Origin: Stenotrophomonas sp. HITSZ_GD | GTDB lineage: Bacteria > Pseudomonadota > Gammaproteobacteria > Xanthomonadales > Xanthomonadaceae | Length of the DNA: 64,000 nt | Reading direction: 5' to 3' | NCBI RefSeq assembly: GCF_029543105.1 | Contig: NZ_JARQXB010000003.1 | Coordinates: 1-64,000, forward strand | Shown: piece after piece, positions 57,250 through 64,000 of the stretch | How the letters are laid out: each line of letters starts with the position of its first letter | Position numbering within the stretch: the first letter of the stretch is position 1 | The notes under the pieces: generated by a model | The model's database searches: none | Told to the model about the DNA's origin: nothing | What the model saw: the letters and a program-made list of their open reading frames with translations, nothing else | Position numbers and translations under genes: made by a program

Positions 57250-60200
57250 ATGCCCACGCCGCTGCGCCGCCGCCTGCGCCTCACCCGCCGCTATGCCAGC
57301 TACACGCTGGCGCTGGGCGTGGTGCTGGTCGCCTTGCTGGTGGGCGCGCTGAGCCAGTTGCTGCCTTTGGTGGAACGGCAGCCGCAGAAGGTCGAAGCCT
57401 GGCTGAGCGCGCGCGCCGGCCAGCCCGTGCATTTCGACGCCATGCGCACCGAATGGACGCGGCGCGGCCCGCTGCTGCGCTTGCAGGGCCTGCGCGTCGG
57501 TGCGCGCGACGGCGTGCGGGTGGGCGAGGCCGAGGTGATGGTGGCGATGTACTCGGGCCTGTTGCCCGGACGCTCGCTCACCGAGCTGCGCCTGCGCAAC
57601 CTGGCGCTCACCTTGCAGCGCGCGGAGGACGGCGCGTGGTCCGTGCAGGGCCTGCCCAGCACCGGCAGCGGCGATCCGCTCGATGCGCTGCGCCGGCTGG
57701 GCGAACTGCAGGTGGTGGGGGGGCGGCTGAAAGTGCACGCGCCGGGCATCGGCATCGACACCGAGCTGCCGCGCATCGACCTGCGCCTGCGCGTGAGCGG
57801 GCACCAGGTGCGCGCCGGCGGCCGCGCCTGGATCGATACCGCCCATGCGCCGCTCAGCGCGGTGCTGGATTTCGACCGCCATGCCGGCGACGGCACCGCA
57901 TATGCCGCGGCATCGCCGGCCGATCTCGCCGCCTGGTCGCCGCTGCTCAAGGCGGCCGGCGTGCAGCTGGCCGGCGGCGAGGGTCGCGCGCAGGTGTGGG
58001 CGCAGCTGCGAGCGAACCGCATCGTCGCCGTCACCACCCAGGCCGACCTGGGCAGCGTGCGCCTGCGCGGTACCGCCGCCAACGGGCCGGTGCCGGCCGT
58101 GGCCTGGGACCGCCTGCAGGCCAGCCTGCGCTGGCGCACCACCCCCGAGGGCTGGCGCGTGGACGCGCCGCTGCTGCGCATCACCACCGGCGGCAAGGTG
58201 CAGCCGCTGGATAGCCTCTCCGTCGCCATCGGGCGCCGCTACGCGATGAGCGGCCGCAATCTCGACGCCACCCCGCTGCTCGCCGTGCTCGGGCTGACCG
58301 ACCAGGTCGAGCCGGGCCTGCGCCGCTGGTTGCAGCAGTCGCGGCCGGCGCTGCGGCTGGGGCGCCTGCGGGTGGCCGGCGAGCAGGGCGGCCCGCTGTG
58401 GGCCGAAGGCCGCCTGGACGAGCTGGCCTTCGCCAGCGCCGGCCACGCGCCCGGGCTGAGTGGCCTGCAGGGCGAATTCGAAGGCGATGCCGATGGCGTG
58501 CGCTTGCGGCCGGTGCCTGCCGCGCTGGTTCGCTTCGACTGGCCGTGGGGCTTCGGCGTGGTGCACGAACTGCGGCTGGCCGGCGAGATCGTCGGCTGGC
58601 GCGAAGGCGGCGGCTGGCGCGTGGCCACCCCGGCGCTGCGCGTGCAATCGCACGAATACGCCGCCAACGTGCGCGGCGGCCTGTGGTTCCAGGCCGATGG
58701 CACGCGCCCGCGCATCGACCTGGCCGCCGAGCTGGACGATGCCCCGGTGCCGGTGGCCAGCATGTTCTGGGTCCACGGCAAGATGAGCCAGAACGCGGTG
58801 GACTGGCTGGACATGGCGCTGGCCGGCGGCACGGTCACCGGCGGCACCGGCCTGGTCAGCGGCGACCTGGACGAATGGCCTTTCGACGAACGCAACGGTC
58901 GCTTCGAGGCCACCGGCCACATCCGCGACGGCGTGATCCGCTTCCAGCGCGATTGGCCGGCGATGGAGCAGGTCGAGGCCGATGTCGCCTTCATCGGCAA
59001 CGGGTTCGAGCTGCATGGCCGCGGCGACCTGGCCGGCGCGCCCGTGGGGCGGCTGGAGGCGGGCATTCCCGATTTCGGCGAAGGCCAGTTGTACGTGCGC
59101 GCCCAGACCGATGCCGACGCCTCGCGGCTGCTCTCGGTGTTGCGGCGCAGCCCGCTGCACGCCAGCTATGGCGACACGCTCGACAACGTCACGGTCAGCG
59201 GCCCGGCCGACACGAGCTTCGACCTGCTGCTGCCGCTGCACGGCGGCCCGGGCGGCCACCTGCAAGGGCAGGTCGCGCTGCAGGGCGCCAAGCTGGCCGA
59301 CAAGCGCTGGGACCTGGCCTTCGACCAGGTGCAGGGCACGGCCCAGTACAGCAGCGGGGGTTTCGCCGCCGAGGGGCTGTCGGTGCGCCACCACGGCAAC
59401 GCGGGCACGCTGGACCTGCGTGCCGGCGCGCCGGTGAAGGACCCGGCGCAGGCGTTCGAGGCCAGCTACACCTCGCTGCTCGAAGCCAAGGACCTGTTCG
59501 ACCGCGCGCCGCAGATGGCCTGGCTGCAGCCTTACGTACACGGCGCGTCGAACTGGCGGGTGGGCGTGAGCCTGCCCCGCGCGCAGCCGGGCAAGGCCGA
59601 GCCGGCCAGCCACCTGCGGCTGGATTCGGACCTGGTCGGCACGACGCTCGACTTGCCGGCCCCGCTCGACAAGCCCGCCGACCGGCCCCTGCCGACACGC
59701 GTCGATGTCGCGCTGCCCTTGGGCAGCGGCGAGGTCGACGTGGCCTTCGGGCACTTGGTGGCGCTGAAGGCGGTGACGCAGAAGGACCGCACGGGCGTGC
59801 GCGTGGTGATGGGCAGCGACACCGTCGCCGACGCGCCGCCGGAGCATGGCCTGGTCGTGACCGGCCACACCGCCTCGCTCGATGCGATGGACTGGATCAG
59901 CCTGGCGCGCGGCGGCGACAGCGACGAAGGCGACAGCCTGCCGTTGCAGCAGGTGGACGTGCAGGCCGATCGCCTGCTGCTGATCGGCGGCGCATTCGCG
60001 CAGACCCGCCTGCGCCTGAAGCCGCAGCGCGACGAGATCGCCGTGCAGCTGGACGGGCCTTCGTTGCAGGGCACGCTGCAGGTGCCCAACGCCGACGGCG
60101 CGGTGGTGCGTGGCGACCTGCAACGCGTCTACTGGCAATCCGCCGCGGCGCCGGCCGCGCCACCCGCCGATGAAGAGGCCACCGCGAGCGGCGCCTTGGC

Positions 60201-61116
60201 GCAGAGCGTGCCCGAGCCGCAGCGCCGCGCGGTGGACGAAATCGATCCGGCCAAGCTGCCGCCGCTGGCGCTGGACGTGGCCGACCTGCAGCTGGGCAAG
60301 CTCAAGCTCGGCAAGACGGTGCTGCGCACGCGCCGTCTCACCGACGGTTTGCAGCTGGACCAGTTGCAACTGCACTCGGCCGACCAGGACATCGCCTTGA
60401 CCGGCGCGTGGCGCGGCAAGGGCGAGGCGGCGACGACGCGGCTGTCGGCGCGGCTGGACAGCCGCAACCTGGGCGACCTGGTGCGCGACCTGGGGTTTGG
60501 CGGGCAGTTGCGCGCTGGCGAGGGCGAGCTGCAGCTGGATGCGGGCTGGCCCGGCTCGCCCACCGGTTTCAAGCTCGCGGCGCTGGAAGGCAACCTCAAG
60601 GTAGCGGCACGCAACGGGCAGTTGCTGGAAGTGGAGCCGGGCGCGGGCCGGGTGTTGGGCCTGCTCAGCGTGGCGCAGCTGCCGCGGCGGTTGATGCTGG
60701 ATTTCCGCGATTTCTTCTCCAAGGGTTTCGCGTTCAACCGCATCGATGGCGAGGTGCGCTTCGGCGACGGGCTGGCGCAGACCAGCCAGGTGCGCATCGA
60801 GGGGCCGGCGGCGGACATCGACATCCGCGGCGCGGCCGACCTGCGCCAGCAGCAGTTCGACCAGACCATCGACGTGCATCCGAAGTCGGGCAACTTGCTG
60901 ACGGTGGTGGGCGCGGTGGCCGGCGGGCCGGTGGGCGCGGCGGTGGGGGCGGCGGCCAATGCGGTGCTGTCCAAGCCGCTCGGCGAGCTGGGCGCGCGCA
61001 CTTACCGGGTCACCGGGCCGTGGAAAGATCCGAAGGTGGAGGTCGTCGGGCGCGAGGAGCACGACGCGGCCGATGCCACGCCTGCTGCTGGGAAGAAGGC
61101 GGATCCGAAGGACTAG
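57250..61116 (+). CDS. yhdP: YhdP, AsmA-like phospholipid transporter
   Basis: The 1288-residue protein has one N-terminal membrane anchor (about 18-40) and a very long periplasmic part of repeating beta segments, the DUF3971/AsmA-like group. YhdP, TamB and YdbH of Escherichia coli (1266 residues for YhdP) are thought to form bridges for phospholipid flow to the outer membrane. The C-terminal AsmA region (about 1110-1260) ends in an acidic/basic tail. The ATG at 57250 places the anchor correctly; a longer frame to 57181 is unlikely. Confidence 0.9.
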   Translation: MPTPLRRRLRLTRRYASYTLALGVVLVALLVGALSQLLPLVERQPQKVEAWLSARAGQPVHFDAMRTEWTRRGPLLRLQGLRVGARDGVRVGEAEVMVAMYSGLLPGRSLTELRLRNLALTLQRAEDGAWSVQGLPSTGSGDPLDALRRLGELQVVGGRLKVHAPGIGIDTELPRIDLRLRVSGHQVRAGGRAWIDTAHAPLSAVLDFDRHAGDGTAYAAASPADLAAWSPLLKAAGVQLAGGEGRAQVWAQLRANRIVAVTTQADLGSVRLRGTAANGPVPAVAWDRLQASLRWRTTPEGWRVDAPLLRITTGGKVQPLDSLSVAIGRRYAMSGRNLDATPLLAVLGLTDQVEPGLRRWLQQSRPALRLGRLRVAGEQGGPLWAEGRLDELAFASAGHAPGLSGLQGEFEGDADGVRLRPVPAALVRFDWPWGFGVVHELRLAGEIVGWREGGGWRVATPALRVQSHEYAANVRGGLWFQADGTRPRIDLAAELDDAPVPVASMFWVHGKMSQNAVDWLDMALAGGTVTGGTGLVSGDLDEWPFDERNGRFEATGHIRDGVIRFQRDWPAMEQVEADVAFIGNGFELHGRGDLAGAPVGRLEAGIPDFGEGQLYVRAQTDADASRLLSVLRRSPLHASYGDTLDNVTVSGPADTSFDLLLPLHGGPGGHLQGQVALQGAKLADKRWDLAFDQVQGTAQYSSGGFAAEGLSVRHHGNAGTLDLRAGAPVKDPAQAFEASYTSLLEAKDLFDRAPQMAWLQPYVHGASNWRVGVSLPRAQPGKAEPASHLRLDSDLVGTTLDLPAPLDKPADRPLPTRVDVALPLGSGEVDVAFGHLVALKAVTQKDRTGVRVVMGSDTVADAPPEHGLVVTGHTASLDAMDWISLARGGDSDEGDSLPLQQVDVQADRLLLIGGAFAQTRLRLKPQRDEIAVQLDGPSLQGTLQVPNADGAVVRGDLQRVYWQSAAAPAAPPADEEATASGALAQSVPEPQRRAVDEIDPAKLPPLALDVADLQLGKLKLGKTVLRTRRLTDGLQLDQLQLHSADQDIALTGAWRGKGEAATTRLSARLDSRNLGDLVRDLGFGGQLRAGEGELQLDAGWPGSPTGFKLAALEGNLKVAARNGQLLEVEPGAGRVLGLLSVAQLPRRLMLDFRDFFSKGFAFNRIDGEVRFGDGLAQTSQVRIEGPAADIDIRGAADLRQQQFDQTIDVHPKSGNLLTVVGAVAGGPVGAAVGAAANAVLSKPLGELGARTYRVTGPWKDPKVEVVGREEHDAADATPAAGKKADPKD

Positions 61117-61164
61117 GGCTTTCGGTTAGGTTTTCGCGCAGAGCAGCGGTGGGGTTTACCGTGC

Positions 61165-61274
61165 GGCAAGCGGTGGGCAAGCCGCATCGGGACACGCCGT
61201 GAATCCGTCCCTGGAGGCTCGTAGGCGACATCCATGTCGCCTACGGTCCCGATGCGGCTTGCCCACCGCTTGCC
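61165..61274 (+). repeat. Nested palindromic element, copy C (110 bp)
   Basis: Perfect 29-bp outer arms lie at 61165-61193 and 61246-61274. They differ from copy B except for the innermost CGGGAC/GTCCCG. The spacer differs from copy B at two positions (GTCCCTGG instead of ATCCATGG), and the 12-bp inner hairpin (61220-61245) is identical. It lies between convergent yhdP and the DUF6065 gene. Confidence 0.9.
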
Positions 61275-61332
61275 CGAAACGTTCCCGGCGCCTTTGCACT
61301 GCATCCACCCCTGTGCCTTTTTGCCGCCCTTT

Positions 61333-61357
61333 TGTAGGAGTGGCTTCAGCCGCGACC
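61333..61357. repeat. REP-like repeat
   Basis: TGTAGG followed by GTGGCTTCAGCCGCGACC. The short palindrome GGCT-TC-AGCC is typical of REP units in pseudomonads and xanthomonads. It stands 58 bp right of palindromic element C. Confidence 0.7.
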
Positions 61358-61359
61358 CT

Positions 61360-62112
61360 TCAATCCTTCTTCTCCGCGTCTTCTTCGGCCCGCACGAAAC
61401 CCGGCAACCGCAATTTCGTGCGGTGGCCCGGTTCGGGCGTCGGCGAGTCGCCGGTGACGCCGCGGAAATAGCCGCGCTGCCAGCGTTCGCGCGAGGCCTC
61501 CGAGTTCGGGTCGTTGAGGTCCTGCAGGAACTGACCGCGGCTTTGCGTCCATTGCGTGTATAGACGTTCCAGGTCCGGTTCGTCTGAAAGCGGGCGCCAT
61601 TCGGCCTTGCAGTCGTCCAGCATCCTGCGCTGCAACGGGAACAGGTGGCAGAACGGTTCGCCCGCCTGGAAGCGCACGCGGCCCGGGCGGGTGAAACGCC
61701 AGTTCATGGTGAAGGTGTAAGGGCTCCAGTCGGTTTCCACGATGCCGGTCAGGCCGGCGATGCCGTCCTTGGGGCGGTTCACCGGGCCGCCCACCATCAG
61801 GTCCACGCCTTCCTCCGTGCGGAACAGGCACGGGACATGGAAGGTCAGCACGCCGTAGCCGAAGTGGCTCACGGCGGGGGCGTGGGTGCCGGGGTCGGCG
61901 TAGATGCGCACGTCGTTCAATGCGTTGCCGCCGGTCCATTCGGCCATGAAGCCGGTCTGGCACAGCAGCTCCCAGCCGTGCGAGTTGGCGATCGCCAGCG
62001 GCAGGCAGCGGTAGGCGTAGTGCTGCTCGGTGGCGTCCATCCAGTCGCGTTCGCGCGGGGCGGGGCGGATGTCCAGGGTGTGGCCATCGAGGACGTAGGC
62101 GGTCAACTTCAT
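61360..62112 (-). CDS. DUF6065-like protein
   Basis: The 250-residue soluble protein has no signal peptide. Segments are [19 protein letters not shown] at the start, [16 protein letters not shown] near 35-50, [21 protein letters not shown] near 105-125 and FCHLFPLQ near 160. The pattern recalls DUF6065, a family without known function. ATG at 62112 is preferred over ATG at 62118 because GGGAATG is then at ribosome-site distance. It interrupts the yhdP-tldD gene order on the opposite strand. Confidence 0.65.
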   Translation of the reverse strand: MKLTAYVLDGHTLDIRPAPRERDWMDATEQHYAYRCLPLAIANSHGWELLCQTGFMAEWTGGNALNDVRIYADPGTHAPAVSHFGYGVLTFHVPCLFRTEEGVDLMVGGPVNRPKDGIAGLTGIVETDWSPYTFTMNWRFTRPGRVRFQAGEPFCHLFPLQRRMLDDCKAEWRPLSDEPDLERLYTQWTQSRGQFLQDLNDPNSEASRERWQRGYFRGVTGDSPTPEPGHRTKLRLPGFVRAEEDAEKKD

Positions 62113-62213
62113 CGGCATTCCCGGCCGGGGCGTGGGCGAAGTGTCCCGCGTTTGCGCACGTTTCCGCCAGATCGCGGCTTGTGCGCGGCCACGCCGGCCC
62201 CCATCCTGAGCAC

Positions 62214-63659
62214 ATGACCGATCACGCACTCGCCCTGGCCGAAACCCGGCTGCTGCTCCCCGCCGGCCTCGATGCCGGGCACCTCGACCGCACCTTCGGC
62301 ACCCTGCTCGGGCCCGGGGTGGATTTCGGCGACCTGTATTTCCAGCATTCGCGCCGCGAGAGTTGGAGCATGGAAGACGGCATCGTCAAGGATGGCGCGC
62401 ATTCCATCGAACAGGGCGTGGGCGTGCGCGCGATTGCCGGCGAGAAGACCGGCTTCGCGTATTCGGACGATATCCAGCGCGAGGCGCTGCAGGCCGCCGC
62501 GCAGTCCGCGCGGGCGATCTCCCGCGACGGCGGCGCGCAGCCGGCGCGCGCGCTGGTCGGCGGACAGGGCCGGGCGCTGTACCCGGCCACCGATCCCATC
62601 GACGATCTCGACAACGCCGCCAAGCTCGACGTGCTGCGCCGCCTGGACCAGTTCCTGCGCGCCGCCGACCCGCGGGTGAAGCAGGTGATGGTGAGCCTGT
62701 CCGGCGGGGTGGACACGATGCTGGTGGCGCGCAGCGACGGCGTGCTCGCCGCCGACGTGCGCCCGCTGGTGCGGCTCAACGTGCAGGTGATCGTGGAGCA
62801 CAACGGCCGCCGCGAAAGCGGCTACGCCGGGGGTGGCGGCCGCTACGGCTATGCGGAGTTGTTCGCCGACGGCCGCCCGGAAGGTTTCGCGCGCGAAGCG
62901 TTGCGCCAGGCGCTGGTGAACCTGGACGCGGTGGCCGCGCCGGCCGGCACGATGCCGGTCGTGCTGGGCGCCGGCTGGCCCGGCGTGCTGCTGCACGAGG
63001 CGGTGGGCCACGGGCTGGAAGGCGATTTCAACCGCAAGGGCACCAGCGTCTATGCCGGACGCATCGGCCAGCGCGTGGCCTCGCCGGGCGTCACCATCGT
63101 CGACGACGGCACGCTGCCGGGCCGCCGCGGTTCGCTCAACGTGGACGACGAAGGCACGCCGACAAACTGCACCACGCTCATCGAGGACGGCGTGCTGGTG
63201 GGCTACATGCAGGACACGCTCAATGCGCGCCTGATGGGCATGGCGCCGACCGGCAACGGCCGCCGCGAGTCCTTCGCGCACCTGCCGATGCCGCGCATGA
63301 CCAACACCTACATGCTCGCCGGCCAGCACGACCCGCAGGAGATGATCCGCTCGGTGAAGAAGGGCCTGTACGCGGTGAACTTCGGCGGCGGCCAGGTCGA
63401 CATCACCAGTGGCAAGTACGTGTTCTCGGCGACGGAGGCCTACCTCATCGAGGACGGCAAGATCACCGCGCCGGTGAAGGGCGCCACGCTGATCGGCAAC
63501 GGGCCGGAAACCATGCAGAAGGTGCGCATGGTCGGCAACGACCTGGCGCTGGACGAAGGCGTGGGCGTGTGCGGCAAGGATGGGCAGAGCCTGCCGGTGG
63601 GCGTGGGCCAGCCGTCGTTGCTGATCGACGGGCTCACCGTCGGCGGCACCCAGGCCTGA
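62214..63659 (+). CDS. tldD: TldD metalloprotease subunit
   Basis: This 481-residue protein is the zinc-containing subunit of the TldD/TldE (PmbA) heterodimer that degrades unfolded peptides and matures microcins and CcdA. The HExxxH zinc site is in [18 protein letters not shown] (about residue 261). Other markers are [10 protein letters not shown] and [19 protein letters not shown]. The partner pmbA is not in the window; it commonly lies beyond darP. ATG at 62214 gives the standard length. Confidence 0.93.
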   Translation: MTDHALALAETRLLLPAGLDAGHLDRTFGTLLGPGVDFGDLYFQHSRRESWSMEDGIVKDGAHSIEQGVGVRAIAGEKTGFAYSDDIQREALQAAAQSARAISRDGGAQPARALVGGQGRALYPATDPIDDLDNAAKLDVLRRLDQFLRAADPRVKQVMVSLSGGVDTMLVARSDGVLAADVRPLVRLNVQVIVEHNGRRESGYAGGGGRYGYAELFADGRPEGFAREALRQALVNLDAVAAPAGTMPVVLGAGWPGVLLHEAVGHGLEGDFNRKGTSVYAGRIGQRVASPGVTIVDDGTLPGRRGSLNVDDEGTPTNCTTLIEDGVLVGYMQDTLNARLMGMAPTGNGRRESFAHLPMPRMTNTYMLAGQHDPQEMIRSVKKGLYAVNFGGGQVDITSGKYVFSATEAYLIEDGKITAPVKGATLIGNGPETMQKVRMVGNDLALDEGVGVCGKDGQSLPVGVGQPSLLIDGLTVGGTQA

Positions 63660-63723
63660 GGCGCGCATGCGCGCGGGTGCGTGGAGCGGGCAGGGCGCGT
63701 GGCGACGCGGCGCGCGCCCGCGC

Positions 63724-64000
63724 TCAGTCTTCTTCGCGCGCGGGGGTATCGTCGGCTTCTTCGCCGGCATCGTCCTCGCCGGCGGTGCGCGCCAGTTCGC
63801 GCAGCACCTGGAAGATTTCCCGGAACGCGCGCGGCGGCTTGTTGCGCAGCTTCTCCTCGCGCGCGTTGCGCAGCAGCGCACGCAGGTGCTGGCGGTCGGC
63901 GTGAGGATATTCCTCCAGCAACTCGGTCAGCGCCTCGTCGCCCTCGGCCAGCAAGCGCTCGCGCCAGCGCTCCAGGCGGTGCATGGTCGCCACCTCGCGG
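63724..64000 (-). CDS. darP: DarP (YjgA/DUF615), partial
   Basis: Only the C-terminal 91 residues or so are inside the window, and the gene continues past 64000. The stretch [36 protein letters not shown] and [18 protein letters not shown] match DarP, a factor in late 50S subunit assembly. The last 17 residues are acidic. It is convergent with tldD, an arrangement seen in related genomes. Confidence 0.88.
   Translation of the reverse strand, partial: REVATMHRLERWRERLLAEGDEALTELLEEYPHADRQHLRALLRNAREEKLRNKPPRAFREIFQVLRELARTAGEDDAGEEADDTPAREED

Noticed and set aside
57070-61062. A 1330-residue antisense frame over yhdP
   Set aside because: It is a shadow frame with Arg/Ala/His/Gln-rich low complexity. 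YhdP synteny and domain structure are clear on the plus strand.
43444-61274. Similar short peptides (MDVAYEPP...) encoded in the palindromic elements
   Set aside because: They arise from translating the shared core of the repeats, run out of the element in different frames and contexts, and have no ribosome site. They are not a conserved gene.

Overview
The window is about 69 % G+C with strong third-position GC bias, and its gene content points to the family Lysobacteraceae (Xanthomonadaceae) of the Gammaproteobacteria, perhaps Luteimonas, Lysobacter or a close relative. Supporting signs are DUF2968 and DUF3613 proteins, Oar-type and classical TonB-dependent receptors, REP-like repeats with a GGCTTCAGCC core, and gamma-proteobacterial housekeeping synteny (leuS-lptE-holA-nadD-rsfS-rlmH and maf-rng-yhdP-tldD-darP). 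No rRNA, tRNA, CRISPR array, prophage or intact insertion sequence was seen.

Layout. 1-519 is gene-free and packed with repeats. 520-16297 is a mixed chromosomal stretch: an ABC exporter, an RhtA-like exporter, a subtilase-type autotransporter that has lost its catalytic serine, DUF2569, a DUF885 metallopeptidase lipoprotein, GFA-DUF4349, a LysR regulator divergent from a small gene plus EamA exporter, a cyclophilin, a hotdog thioesterase, a CnoX-like thioredoxin and DUF2968. 16404-27855 is a complete 12-gene Tad/Flp pilus operon on the minus strand, mostly translationally coupled. An AraC-type regulator (28360-29337) separates it from a 2035-residue trimeric autotransporter adhesin (29516-35623), which is followed by an OmpA-domain protein likely to anchor it. 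36674-43402 holds DUF998 and the leuS-to-rlmH housekeeping run. 43747-53924 is a nutrient-uptake or surface block: two TonB-dependent receptors flanking two TPR-sulfotransferases, then a TonB protein. 54214-64000 holds a SIMPL protein and the maf-rng-yhdP-(DUF6065)-tldD-darP cluster.

How the parts fit. The centre is an adhesion module (Tad pilus, AraC regulator, trimeric adhesin, adhesin anchor) and the right half holds a receptor/sulfotransferase/TonB module. Several highly expressed surface genes (flp, the adhesin, the Oar-like receptor, tonB) have leaders in which the Shine-Dalgarno sequence can pair with an upstream arm.

Most unusual signal. Two 110-bp intergenic palindromic elements (43444-43553 and 61165-61274) and a third cut by the window start share a conserved core with an internal hairpin, but their 29-bp outer arms are locus-specific and still perfectly self-complementary. 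A fourth, unrelated in sequence but alike in architecture and length (286-394), lies in the opposite orientation. This suggests a family of nested-palindrome elements with an unexplained way of acquiring or preserving matched flanks.

Starts were moved from the longest ORF where a signal peptide, ribosome binding site, overlap or family length decided it. Functions are by recognition of motifs and family resemblance only; no database search was possible.
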